48,751 nucleotides of DNA, from assembly GCA_944376695.1 (NCBI GenBank), contig CALWDM010000012.1:1-48751 (forward strand), written 5' to 3'. This document shows positions 1 through 8,727 of the stretch, in pieces; within the stretch, counting starts at the first letter, position 1, and each line of letters starts with the position of its first letter. This DNA is from an uncultured Mediterraneibacter sp. (GTDB lineage Bacteria > Bacillota > Clostridia > Lachnospirales > Lachnospiraceae). A program made the position numbers and the translations under genes. The notes under the pieces were generated by a model. That model was not told the origin of the DNA and made no database searches. It worked only from the letters and a program-made list of their open reading frames with translations.

Positions 1-3000
1 AATGCGGACAGCCTCGCCCAGGGGGTGTCTCTGGTAAGCGTGACAGACGCGGAAGGCAGGGAATACAGCCCGTCTGAATTTAGTTACCCGGTAACGGAAA
101 ACGGAGACTATACCTTTACAGTAGACTACAACGTGGAAGATGGGGAAACCGTCAGGGAAGAAGAGGAAGAACTGACGGTAACGGTAGATGGGATCCAAAA
201 AACTGAGATAGAAGAAGATGCTCCAAGCAAAAGTGGTGAACAGCCAGAACGGATGGCAGTATCAGAACTATTAGCTAGGGCTCAGAATACAGAAGGGCAA
301 ATTACGCCTCTTGAGATTCCGGTATATACATCAGAGTCGAATTTGCGTCTCGGGAGTGCGGCCATTTCCTATTCAGGCGGGAAATTCTCCGAGGAACTGA
401 CTGAAGAATTGCAGGGGTATCCAGGGCGTGTCTTTGGTTATGCTTACTTTGTTCTTCCGGGAGATGATACAGAGTTCCCTCTGCTGGGGCTGTATCCTCT
501 GTATAATGAACAAACACAAAAGACAGACTGGTATTATATCCTACAGGACAACAGCGCTACGGGAAGTCAGAATCCCGGAACAGGGGGCGTAGAAGGCCAG
601 GTGGCGATTGAGCTGCCTGAGGATGCTCAAGTCCGGGTGAAATATAAAGTGACGACAGATCCCAAGAACATCGCGAAAAAGTATATAAAACCTGGAGGTG
701 GCACAGATACAGATGCGAACAGCATTAAAAGATGGAGCGTCTCTTTGGTAGAGCAAGGAAGAGCAGGGGAAAAAATCGTAGTCACCTTTACTGTTCCCGC
801 AGAGTATACTTCTGCTGTTGTGGAGGTTTCCAAGGCAGATGGGACAAATATCAAAACTTTTAACACCGCAGATGCGAAAAATACGGGGCTGGAGGAAAAT
901 GTAGGAGGAGTCGACGGGCGTTACTCAGGTATCTTTGACATGATAGATCAGGCTGTGACTGTTACATTTAAGGCACAGATTGCCGGGGATACAAACTACA
1001 AAGATTTTGGGTTTGCATGGCCCAGATCCGAAAATAAGGATTCTTCTAATTACCTTATAGAGGCGGGAAGAACCTATGCCTCTATCAATACGGACTCTAA
1101 TGGGAAAGCAGAATATAAAATTAGTTATTTAACAGATTTCAATAGTGGTAGCACTACAACACGTCTTTATGAGGATAAAAACTATCGTCCTTCCGGAACA
1201 GTCAAAAATATACCGCTGTATAATGCGGATGATGTGGTGCAAGGTAGACGAATTGCACAGGGAAAGTACAAGACTGGAGAGACGCAGACCATCCAGATAC
1301 AGTATGAAATGGGTTCTTATAAAGATAATGCTGTTCGTTATACATATATCCCCACCGTTCTGGACTTCTATGTATATAAAGGGGTTGCTTTTGGAGAAAA
1401 CCCATCAAATAGCAATGTATTACTAGAACAGATTAGTTTGCCACAAAGTAAAAATGAGACTATTACACAACAACTGGAAAGCGGCGGGACAGTAAAGATT
1501 ACATTAACAGAGCAGAAAAATAGGACTCCTAATGAGCAGGTTGCAGATAGTGACTTTGGCTACGATAGATGGGGAGAGCCATATGATAAGTACTTTGATG
1601 GAGGTCGAAACTATAGCCATCCATATTGGGAATATGAGATCAAAGTCAGCGGAACCAGATATCCATATGTGGTATCCCTGTTGGATGACAGTGGAGCCCA
1701 GGAAGGCTTTGTTGTAAAAGAAATGAAGGGTGTGGAATTAGGTAAAGCGAAAGCTGATGGATCTGGGGATTCTGAGTACAGTACCTATTTCCAAAATCGA
1801 GGTAATAGTGGGCGAAAGGAATATTCTTTGCGTTTGGGCAGTGTGTTATGGGAAATGTACATGGCTGATACACATCCAACTACGAAACGACCTGCTACGA
1901 TGCTTCATCTGGTTCCCAAGATGGGGTATGGATGGCCCACAATCACTCTGGGAAATACTGCTCCAGGACAGCAGCCGGGGAGAGATATAACACCTCACAA
2001 AACCCCAAACGGAAAGACGTACTATACCCATTACATAAGTAGTGCTGAAAGCGGAGGCGACTATCGAAAGGTCGTGACTGAAATCAATATTGCAGCAGAA
2101 CCGATCACGCTGAATGTAAAGTACGCGGCCAATGGAAGCAGTGAGAATAGTCCCTCAAGCGGAAAAGCAAGCCTTACACCGTCATCGGATCGACATTATG
2201 CAGTAGTCCTGCAGGATAATCTAGTTCCTCAGGGGAAATACATGAATGGGTATACTCTTACAATAAAAAACAACAAAGGTCAGACAATTACTATAAATAA
2301 CCCAGATGATCCAAATAAGAAGTGGTATCCGGGAGACATTTTAGACGTGGAGGACTTGTACTGGCAGATGGCTTCAGCCACAGCTAATGGGGATGGCTTC
2401 CTCCTACAGGGACAGGGGCAACCCACCAATACTTATACCATGACTTTTACTGCTGATATCAGCAACACGCCAGTAGAGGGCAGCTACGGAAATGTAGAGT
2501 ACAAAATCAGAACTCAGGAGAATTATAACGACTGGAGTGGCGACCCGAATTCAGCAGACCATGAAACAATGTATGGTACCGGGTTTAATTCCAGAACAGA
2601 CAGTGTAATGGCCTACTATGGAAGTAAGGTGTTGATGCGCAACTATCCGGATAAGATAGAGGGAACGCCAACCTATGTTATAAGTAAGTATTCTACAACC
2701 GAGACGAAATTAGACCCTAATGGAAACAACCACCAGTTGGATCTAGTGTATCTCATGGGGGCACAGGTTGAGTTTACTGGGCTGAGAAGCAATTTCAGCA
2801 ATAAACTGGTAGAGAAGCCCGGAAACAGCGGCACATATGTCTATGCCGATGAGACGTGGTTTACGGGAATGGACAAGCATGACAATGAGATCGATCTAAG
2901 CAGTATTGATCCCGGAGATCCGGCGGCAGACAAGGTGTTCGCTGGCTGGAAGATTACAAATACCGGAGGAGATGCCTATAACAATGGCAACCCTATAAAT

Positions 3001-4566
3001 GGCAACTTAGACCTGTATGCCATGGGAAACACTAATAAGACGTTATGGGATCAGATATTCAAAACGGATGGAGTAATCAAGCTGGAGGCTCAGTGGGCAG
3101 ATGCCATGCAGCGGATTACGCTTCCGGGGGGCAGTATGAGTGGCTCACAGGAAGTAAAACTGTATCAATCGCCTTACAGCATATCAGCTACATTTAATAT
3201 GGCCAGTGCAGTTTCTACAGGTAGTACCGTAGACTTTGCGATTTATATATCCAGACCTAATGGTGCATGGGGTATCGCTGAAATAGGTCGTGTTGATTTG
3301 GCTACAGAAACGATAACCAGACCACCTACCAACAAAACTGCAAACAGATTTTTCGAGAATCTTAAAGATGCCAGCTTTGATGTCAATGTGCAGAAGGGGG
3401 CTGCTAGTACTGATATCACTCTTAATGTAAGCGGTATTACAGATCTTACCGGAAATCGAAAGACATACCGAATTTACATGTGGAACAGTAAAAATGGGAA
3501 TGCGAACCTTTGGAATAATGGAAATCTTGGAGACATTATTAGCTATATATACAGAGACAATTTGAATGCGTTCACAGCTAATTATCCGTATATGGATTTG
3601 ACATTACGTCAGATACCAAAAGTATTTACGGAAGATAGTACTAAGGTAACAGAGAGCAAGAAAGATAAGCTGTTTTATGAAGGTCAAGCGTTTACTGTTT
3701 CCGGTACTTTCAGTTTGGAAGAAGAGCAAAAAGACACTTTTGGTCAGATCCATACAAATAACACTGATACTGAAATAAAAGTGGCTCTATACAAGGTTGA
3801 TCCTCCTGGTACCACCGGAAATTATGATATCTGGTCAATAAATTCAGGGCCTGTGACAAAGCATAGCGGAAAGGTTAGCGCCCCAACAATCACTAAGGTA
3901 AGTGATACGAAATTTACTGTAAGTTTTACAATTACAGACAGTAGTGGTTCGATATCAAACCAGTGGGATGACGGAGCAAAATACCGAGTCTTCGCATGGA
4001 CAGACAGTTATGGAAATGTAGACGGAAATCCCGATTTTGGTCAGGAACGTGATGCTTTCCCAGTGAATGATACTATTACAACAATTCCAAGTACAACAAC
4101 AACCATGGCAGGAGTGCTGGGACAACAGGTTGAAAGCATCATCCATTATCCAAAACAAATTACGATGCTGGATAATGTCGTGCCAAATAATAAACATATA
4201 TTCTCTGGAAATGAGAAAATAACCATTCAGCCAACTTTAAATGATGGAAGAAGTGCAGAAATCCCAGATTCGGATATAGGGGTGGATGTAGTTATTCGGG
4301 AACTCAATGGGAACCAAACTTTCAACATCACCCGGGGAACAGAAACCATTTCTCTGAAAGGATTTATTGGAACTATTGGCAATGGAGTTGCTATTCCTGG
4401 TACTGGCAAGCTGGGAACGTTAAAGTTTGACCCGAGTAATACTACTACACAAGACCTTTTGGAATTTTACTTCCGGTCAGAGAACCCGCCTACAGTAGCA
4501 GATGGAGCGGCATTTGAAGGCACGATCCACTTCCAGTTTTCAAATGGAAGCGGTACAACAAATTAA
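1..4566 (+). CDS. Giant secreted surface protein, copy 1 (5' end outside window)
   Basis: The reading frame is open from base 1, so the true start and signal peptide lie upstream; a GTG at 25 is only the first start-like codon. The first residues resemble a domain near the N-terminus of the giant protein at 10162-16059 (both carry GDYTF followed by an acidic stretch and LTVTV). The middle is adhesin-like and unlike copy 2. Two repeat modules contain aromatic YRIYMW or DGAxYRVFAW signatures (near 3460 and 3960), also seen four times in copy 2. The last 150 residues (from about 4110, around HYPKQITMLDN) match the C-terminal domain of copy 2 and resemble the small secreted subunits. No LPxTG signal or C-terminal membrane segment is present, so it must be held by partners. 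It is followed 14 bp later by the anchor gene. I infer an adhesin; its ligand is unknown. Confidence 0.85.
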   Translation, partial: NADSLAQGVSLVSVTDAEGREYSPSEFSYPVTENGDYTFTVDYNVEDGETVREEEEELTVTVDGIQKTEIEEDAPSKSGEQPERMAVSELLARAQNTEGQITPLEIPVYTSESNLRLGSAAISYSGGKFSEELTEELQGYPGRVFGYAYFVLPGDDTEFPLLGLYPLYNEQTQKTDWYYILQDNSATGSQNPGTGGVEGQVAIELPEDAQVRVKYKVTTDPKNIAKKYIKPGGGTDTDANSIKRWSVSLVEQGRAGEKIVVTFTVPAEYTSAVVEVSKADGTNIKTFNTADAKNTGLEENVGGVDGRYSGIFDMIDQAVTVTFKAQIAGDTNYKDFGFAWPRSENKDSSNYLIEAGRTYASINTDSNGKAEYKISYLTDFNSGSTTTRLYEDKNYRPSGTVKNIPLYNADDVVQGRRIAQGKYKTGETQTIQIQYEMGSYKDNAVRYTYIPTVLDFYVYKGVAFGENPSNSNVLLEQISLPQSKNETITQQLESGGTVKITLTEQKNRTPNEQVADSDFGYDRWGEPYDKYFDGGRNYSHPYWEYEIKVSGTRYPYVVSLLDDSGAQEGFVVKEMKGVELGKAKADGSGDSEYSTYFQNRGNSGRKEYSLRLGSVLWEMYMADTHPTTKRPATMLHLVPKMGYGWPTITLGNTAPGQQPGRDITPHKTPNGKTYYTHYISSAESGGDYRKVVTEINIAAEPITLNVKYAANGSSENSPSSGKASLTPSSDRHYAVVLQDNLVPQGKYMNGYTLTIKNNKGQTITINNPDDPNKKWYPGDILDVEDLYWQMASATANGDGFLLQGQGQPTNTYTMTFTADISNTPVEGSYGNVEYKIRTQENYNDWSGDPNSADHETMYGTGFNSRTDSVMAYYGSKVLMRNYPDKIEGTPTYVISKYSTTETKLDPNGNNHQLDLVYLMGAQVEFTGLRSNFSNKLVEKPGNSGTYVYADETWFTGMDKHDNEIDLSSIDPGDPAADKVFAGWKITNTGGDAYNNGNPINGNLDLYAMGNTNKTLWDQIFKTDGVIKLEAQWADAMQRITLPGGSMSGSQEVKLYQSPYSISATFNMASAVSTGSTVDFAIYISRPNGAWGIAEIGRVDLATETITRPPTNKTANRFFENLKDASFDVNVQKGAASTDITLNVSGITDLTGNRKTYRIYMWNSKNGNANLWNNGNLGDIISYIYRDNLNAFTANYPYMDLTLRQIPKVFTEDSTKVTESKKDKLFYEGQAFTVSGTFSLEEEQKDTFGQIHTNNTDTEIKVALYKVDPPGTTGNYDIWSINSGPVTKHSGKVSAPTITKVSDTKFTVSFTITDSSGSISNQWDDGAKYRVFAWTDSYGNVDGNPDFGQERDAFPVNDTITTIPSTTTTMAGVLGQQVESIIHYPKQITMLDNVVPNNKHIFSGNEKITIQPTLNDGRSAEIPDSDIGVDVVIRELNGNQTFNITRGTETISLKGFIGTIGNGVAIPGTGKLGTLKFDPSNTTTQDLLEFYFRSENPPTVADGAAFEGTIHFQFSNGSGTTN

Positions 4567-4580
4567 GGGGGCGATAGAGG

Positions 4581-4865
4581 ATGAGGAAAATCATACTTGT
4601 AGCGATAATCTGCTTCAGCCTCCTGATGATACCTGCCAATCCGGCACAGGTGCATGCCGCTTCAAACAGCGCGGAGGCGACAACAGAGTTCGTCTATAAA
4701 AGTGCAAAGAAAACACAGATCGACCGGGGCGGAACCTCCGTCAAAACAGGAGACAGTACAGAACCTGGCAGATGGCTGATGCTTGGTTCCGGCTCCGGGA
4801 TACTCCTTCTTTTCCTCCTTTTGGGACTCAAAAGGAGGAATGAGGAGGAAAGCGGGGAGGCATGA
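4581..4865 (+). CDS. Small sortase-type anchor protein, copy 1
   Basis: The 94-residue protein has a signal peptide (residues 1-26, cleavage after VHA), a short extracellular part, an SVKTGDS sorting-like motif (53-59), a hydrophobic segment (about 66-83) and a KRR tail, the layout of a sortase substrate or membrane anchor. KTGD is a variant of LPxTG; whether a sortase cuts it cannot be told and no sortase is in the window. The mature N-terminus carries ATTEFVY, matching GTTNFKY and GTTTFKY in the small secreted subunits. It sits between the giant protein and the small subunit in the same order as its paralogue at 16078. A GGGGGCGATAGAGG region precedes the ATG. I infer a base or tether for the neighbouring secreted proteins. 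Confidence 0.8.
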   Translation: MRKIILVAIICFSLLMIPANPAQVHAASNSAEATTEFVYKSAKKTQIDRGGTSVKTGDSTEPGRWLMLGSGSGILLLFLLLGLKRRNEEESGEA

Positions 4866-4918
4866 TCCCTTCTCCGCAGAGGTTGGGGAGAGGGCGAAAA
4901 GGCATTCAGAAGAGATGG

Positions 4919-4942
4919 CTTCAAAGCCGGAAGGGCTTGAAG
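4919..4942 (+). other. Intercistronic RNA hairpin, copy 1
   Basis: CTTCAA pairs with TTGAAG, continued by GCC/GGC with one bulged A around a short purine loop. The same hairpin lies at 16421-16444 in the second module, in a stretch of very high nucleotide identity between the copies. It sits between the anchor gene and the more strongly translated-looking subunit gene, so processing or differential stability is plausible but not shown. Confidence 0.5.
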
Positions 4943-4987
4943 ATAGAAACAAAGAAACAAAAACAATAAAAAAAGGAGAGAAAACTT

Positions 4988-5575
4988 ATGAAAAACAGGA
5001 AACTTTTTGCAGCAGCAATGACAGCAGCACTGGCGGTAAGCATGATGGGAACAACTGTTATGGCGGCGACCTCCGCTGAGGGAACAACAAACTTCAAATA
5101 TCAGCCGGGAACAGCAGCCCCGGTCGATCCGGTAACTCCGGGAACAGAAGAGACGTCAGTAAACAACTGGATGGTAGTCTATCCGAGAAACATCACTCTC
5201 ACAGACAGCAACATTGAAGCCGGGGACACGTTCACTAACGGTGCGGCAGTAACATTTACTGTAAAACAGAAACAGGCGGGAGCGGACAATGACGATACGA
5301 TCAAAGAAGCAAATATTCCGAGCGGAATCAGTGTATCAGCTCAGGGTGCAGGAGCAGACGGAAATTATACACTGAGTGGAACACAGGGAAGTGCAACCAT
5401 GCAGCTTGCAGGTTTTACCGGTACAAAAATAACAAATACTGCCGATGAGCTGGGACTCCTGCGTCATAACGCTTCTACTCAGTCCGGAAAGGCGAAAATC
5501 AGCAATGACAACGCAGTTGTTGATGGAAATGAGTATACGGGACAGGTAACGTTTACATTTGAAAACCCGGCATAA
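4988..5575 (+). CDS. Small secreted fibre-like subunit, copy 1
   Basis: This 195-residue protein has a clear signal peptide (residues 1-26, TVMA followed by A) and a mature beta-rich, Thr/Ala/Gly-rich sequence. It begins with GTTNFKYQPG (32-41), then a proline-rich linker, then one domain opening with VVYPRNITLTD and ending with YTGQVTFTFENP. That domain resembles the C-terminal domain of both giant proteins. It is about 60% identical by eye to the paralogue at 16488. The ATG follows AAAGGAGAGAAAACTT, a strong ribosome site. No anchor or transmembrane segment is present. I do not recognise a named family; it has a flavour of WxL-like surface proteins but lacks a WxL motif. A major shaft subunit is my inference. 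Confidence 0.85.
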   Translation: MKNRKLFAAAMTAALAVSMMGTTVMAATSAEGTTNFKYQPGTAAPVDPVTPGTEETSVNNWMVVYPRNITLTDSNIEAGDTFTNGAAVTFTVKQKQAGADNDDTIKEANIPSGISVSAQGAGADGNYTLSGTQGSATMQLAGFTGTKITNTADELGLLRHNASTQSGKAKISNDNAVVDGNEYTGQVTFTFENPA

Positions 5576-5645
5576 GTATAATCAAAACATTTCAGACATA
5601 ACCGCGCCGGCCGCATACGATTGCGCAGGCGCTGTGAAAAAGAAA

Positions 5646-5678
5646 GGGGCGAGGACGGCGAAGGGCCGTCCCCGCCCC
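5646..5678 (+). terminator. GC-rich hairpin after the copy-1 module
   Basis: A 14-bp stem with one mismatch (GGGGCGAGGACGGC against GCCGTCCCCGCCCC) around a 5-base loop lies 70 bp after the subunit stop. It lacks a U-tract, so it may be a mRNA 3' end or a partial barrier rather than a simple intrinsic terminator. A hairpin of the same shape and with the same single mismatch position lies after copy 2 (17156-17187). The rest of the 348-bp gap holds only the promoter at 5805-5834. Confidence 0.5.
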
Positions 5679-5804
5679 TTGTCAGTGCGTCCGGCGGCGC
5701 ATGTTTCTTCAGACAACTGTCCGAAACGGCGGCGCAGGGCGGGCTTATATATGGCGGCTGCTTTGTTGATCTTACAACGTTCAGCAGATTAAAAAAATAA
5801 AGGA

Positions 5805-5834
5805 TAGACGGTATTTCATAGTTTGTGTTATACT
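5805..5834 (+). promoter_or_regulatory. Candidate promoter for the accessory operon
   Basis: TAGACG (5805-5810) and TATACT (5829-5834) are separated by 18 bp, about 90 bp before the first accessory gene. The -10 is good, the -35 is four of six. Confidence 0.4.
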
Positions 5835-5923
5835 TTCTATGCGAGGCCGTTCTTAACAGGAGGACGCAGAGGGATCAGACGCAGACCGATAAAAGATCAG
5901 AAGAACCGGGAGGATGAAACGAC

Positions 5924-6691
5924 ATGGACTGGCATATAAAAGAGCGGGAGTATTCCCGCACATTCAGGGACGCATCAGGAAACGACTGGGGGTACATCTC
6001 AGCCAGGAAACTCTCTGCCCGGTATCCAAACGGCGGATACAGGATCGTGGCAGACCTTAAAAAGAAAGAAAACTCATCTGGAGAGAATTTTCTGACAGGT
6101 GGCACACAGCGCGCCTGTCTCTATCCGTATAAGAGAAAACACACACGCTCGGAAAAGACCGTCGGCTACATCGACGTCAGCGACCCGGACCATCCGGACA
6201 GCTTTGTGCGCATCCGCACAGGCAATCTCTTTAAGGGAGTGATCCTCCCGGCGGCCATTCTCCTTCTACTATGCGGCCTGTTCCTGCTGGGCTGGTACTT
6301 ATCGCGGAAGGAAGAAGTGCCGGGGCTGGATGAGGCGGCAGTCTCCTACAAGGTAGAAGGCATGGTGAATACAGACCCGGAGTCCATCGCCCTGCCGGGA
6401 GTCAGTGTGATCGAGATGGAGGCAGGGACTTCCCGGGTGGAGTTCCCTCTTGTCAATCCCGAGGGAAATACCTGCTATATGAAATACACCATCCGTGACG
6501 CGCAGACGGATGAGAAGCTCTACGCCTCGGGGCTGATCGCTCCCGGACAGGCAGTCTTAAGCTTTGACCTGGACAGAACGATGGAGGCGGGCACATACGA
6601 CATCCTCCTCCAGGTGGAAACATCGGACCTGGAGGACTATACCGTACAGCTCAACGGGGCGGAAATCCCTGCAAAGCTGGAAGTAAAATAG
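5924..6691 (+). CDS. Single-pass membrane protein with exported beta domain, paralogue 1
   Basis: The 255-residue protein has about 100 polar N-terminal residues, one hydrophobic segment (about 103-127) and an outside domain of about 125 residues. The outer domain carries NTDPESIALPG, NPEGNTCYMKY, an IAPGQAV turn and ends in LNGAEIPAKLEV; it shares these with the next gene. It has no catalytic motif and looks like an Ig-like binding or assembly domain, though I cannot name the family with certainty. GGAGG lies about 10 bases before the ATG. It opens a five-gene run ending in a signal peptidase, between the two surface modules, so a role in assembling or sensing those proteins is an inference from position. 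Confidence 0.8.
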   Translation: MDWHIKEREYSRTFRDASGNDWGYISARKLSARYPNGGYRIVADLKKKENSSGENFLTGGTQRACLYPYKRKHTRSEKTVGYIDVSDPDHPDSFVRIRTGNLFKGVILPAAILLLLCGLFLLGWYLSRKEEVPGLDEAAVSYKVEGMVNTDPESIALPGVSVIEMEAGTSRVEFPLVNPEGNTCYMKYTIRDAQTDEKLYASGLIAPGQAVLSFDLDRTMEAGTYDILLQVETSDLEDYTVQLNGAEIPAKLEVK

Positions 6692-6710
6692 ATAGGAGAG
6701 AGGATAAAAC

Positions 6711-7472
6711 ATGGAGTACAGATATGAAGAAAAGGACCGGGGCAGCCGGGTATGGAAAGATAAGAAGAAACATGCGTGGAGCATGATCGGCAGAGACCGG
6801 TTCATGAAGCTGACCAAAGGAAAAGCGGTGATCGCGGGAGACGTGGGGCTTAAGGGAAAGGTGTCCGGGGACTCCCTGACAGACGGAGAATACAGCCTGC
6901 CCCTGTACGAGACGAGGCAAAAGCCCGGCTTCTTCCAGAAGATCACAGGCTACATCCCCTGTACGGACGGAGAGAACACGACGTATGTGCGCGTAGTGGA
7001 AAGAGCGGCAGGGAAGATCCTGGCCCTTCTGCTTCTCCTGGCAGCCCTGATCGCAGGAGGGATTCTTCTCTACCTGAATACAAGGGAAGAGGGACCGGAG
7101 CTTGACAAGGCGGCGATCTCCTATGAGATGCCAGATACCATGGTCAATACAGACCCGGAGTCCATCGCCCTGCCGGGGTACAGCATCCTGACTATGAGCA
7201 ATGCAGACGGAGTGGTCCACGCCCCGCTGATCAACCCGGAGGGAAATACCTGCTATTTCGTCTATTCAGTGAAGCTGGCAGATACCGGGGAAGAGCTCTA
7301 CAAGAGCGGTTACATAGAGCCGGGCAGCGCGGTGCCGGAGTTTGAACTGAACAGGACTCTGGAGCCGGGAGAGTATGACATCCTGCTTGAAGTAGAAGCA
7401 TGGGATATCGAGGATTATACACAGGCCTTAAACGGCGGCAGTATCGAAGCCAGCCTGACTGTGGAGGACTAG
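6711..7472 (+). CDS. Single-pass membrane protein with exported beta domain, paralogue 2
   Basis: This 253-residue protein is a paralogue of the preceding gene, which ends 19 bp earlier. It has a basic cytoplasmic part of about 100 residues, a hydrophobic segment near 103-123, and an outer domain with NTDPESIALPG, NPEGNTCYFVY, YIEPGSAV and a final LNGGSIEASLTV. The cytoplasmic parts of the two paralogues differ much more than the outer domains, so they may bind different inside partners while presenting a similar outer domain, possibly as a heterodimer. The function is unknown. An AGGAGAGAGG-type ribosome site precedes the ATG. Confidence 0.8.
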   Translation: MEYRYEEKDRGSRVWKDKKKHAWSMIGRDRFMKLTKGKAVIAGDVGLKGKVSGDSLTDGEYSLPLYETRQKPGFFQKITGYIPCTDGENTTYVRVVERAAGKILALLLLLAALIAGGILLYLNTREEGPELDKAAISYEMPDTMVNTDPESIALPGYSILTMSNADGVVHAPLINPEGNTCYFVYSVKLADTGEELYKSGYIEPGSAVPEFELNRTLEPGEYDILLEVEAWDIEDYTQALNGGSIEASLTVED

Positions 7473-7474
7473 GC

Positions 7475-8065
7475 ATGAGGACAGGAAAGAACGGGGGCAG
7501 ATTTCCACAGAGATACGCCCTGTTCCCCGCCGCAGCCGCGGCAGGATGCATGATCCTTCTGTCCGGCTGTAAGACGGACAGCCCGGCAGAGCAGGCGGCG
7601 GAGGTTACAGAGGCGGCTGTGGGCGATACGGTTGCCCTGGAAGGGACAGGGATGTCTTTTGAGATCAGGGAGATATCCGAGGCAGAGGAAGTAAAGCCAG
7701 CGGACCCGGGCGGATATTTCTATTATTATGAAGACGTGGAAGGATGGCATTACCAGGTCGTATCCGGCGTCCTTCACAACCCGGAGCAGGAGATGCTCTC
7801 CCCGGAGGATTTCGGAGCGGGAGCAAAAAGAGGAAACTCCTCCTATGAGACGAAAGCAGTATTGGAGAACAGCACAGCGGCCACCTTTATGGGAGAAGGA
7901 GAGGAGACTGTAGCTGAGTCGCCGGGCCTGTACCTGATTGCTCTGGTGGAAGACGAAAAAGCTTCGCCGGAGGAAATGACACTGTATTATAATGAAGGAC
8001 TGGCGGAAAAGTCAGAGGAAGAGCCCTGGGATCACGGGATCCGGATACAGATGGAAAAACAGTGA
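7475..8065 (+). CDS. Predicted lipoprotein of the surface locus
   Basis: I place the start at the ATG at 7475, two bases after the previous stop, rather than at an upstream in-frame ATG buried in the preceding gene. The resulting 196-residue protein has a basic N-terminus, a hydrophobic stretch and a lipobox LSGC (Cys about 32), so it should be a membrane-anchored lipoprotein. The mature part is acidic, with MSFEIREI, a GGYFYYYEDVEGWHYQVVSG segment and a later YLIALVEDE segment, suggesting one beta-sandwich-like domain. No enzyme motif is seen. Close spacing on both sides puts it in the accessory operon; an assembly or sensing role alongside the two membrane paralogues is inference. Confidence 0.75.
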   Translation: MRTGKNGGRFPQRYALFPAAAAAGCMILLSGCKTDSPAEQAAEVTEAAVGDTVALEGTGMSFEIREISEAEEVKPADPGGYFYYYEDVEGWHYQVVSGVLHNPEQEMLSPEDFGAGAKRGNSSYETKAVLENSTAATFMGEGEETVAESPGLYLIALVEDEKASPEEMTLYYNEGLAEKSEEEPWDHGIRIQMEKQ

Positions 8066-8082
8066 GCAGGAGGACAGCAGAG

Positions 8083-8727
8083 ATGGAAAAAAAGGGTATG
8101 GAAACAGGAGTGGCTGAGATCGCCCGCTATATCGAAGAAATGGAAGTGCGCAAAAAAGCCATCGGCGGCTGGGATGAGGAGAGTGTGATGGAACACATCC
8201 GCACCATCTGCGTGAAGTACGAGGCGGTCATCCGCAGCCTGACCGGACGGATCCGGGAGAAAGAGCAGGAGACGGAAACTCTGAAAAGCGAGTATGGGAA
8301 GAAAAGTACAGACCTGCTGGACAGTATGGCCCAGATCCGCATCTACGCAGAGCAGGAGAAGCAGAAAGCGGAGGAAGAGGCAGAACGCACCCTGGAGGAG
8401 GCGAGAGAAGAGGCAGAGCGCATCCTCGCGGAGACCAGGGAAGAGGCAGAGCAGCTCCTTGGGGAAGCACGGGAGAGGGCGGAGAAAGAGGAAGACCGGA
8501 TACGCTCCCTCCAGACCACATATATGAGGAGCCTTGAGGAGTACCGGAAAAAGAAGGAGGCTTTCAGGCAGGAGGGAAGTCTCTTCTGTAAAAACGTAAG
8601 GGATATACTGGAACAGATCGAGGCGCTGGGAGATGGACAGGAAGAAACAGAAGAAAGTCAGACGCAGGAGACTGCAAAAGAAGCAGGAACGCACCCAGGT
8701 AGAGAGGGCGATCCAGAGCCGTATTGA
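8083..8727 (+). CDS. Cytoplasmic coiled-coil protein
   Basis: A longer reading starts at a GTG overlapping the previous stop (8062), but the ATG at 8083 is better placed, nine bases after AGGAGG. The protein (about 214 residues) is almost wholly helical and charged, with a long heptad-rich stretch (about residues 60-190) made of EEAER, REEAE and related repeats. It has no signal peptide or membrane segment. It recalls DivIVA/GpsB-like scaffold proteins in composition, but I do not see enough to assign that family. It overlaps the signal peptidase gene by 95 bp, which argues for coupled translation. A role in placing the export or assembly machinery is speculative. Confidence 0.7.
   Translation: MEKKGMETGVAEIARYIEEMEVRKKAIGGWDEESVMEHIRTICVKYEAVIRSLTGRIREKEQETETLKSEYGKKSTDLLDSMAQIRIYAEQEKQKAEEEAERTLEEAREEAERILAETREEAEQLLGEARERAEKEEDRIRSLQTTYMRSLEEYRKKKEAFRQEGSLFCKNVRDILEQIEALGDGQEETEESQTQETAKEAGTHPGREGDPEPY

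Noticed and set aside
4988-5575. Classic WxL domain or TasA/camelysin family assignment for the small subunit
   Set aside because: There is no WxL motif, and the linked signal peptidase is not of the SipW type; only a general resemblance remains.
5559-5792. 77-codon open frame overlapping the subunit-1 end
   Set aside because: It runs through a GC-rich hairpin, has a basic random-like composition and overlaps a well-supported gene end.
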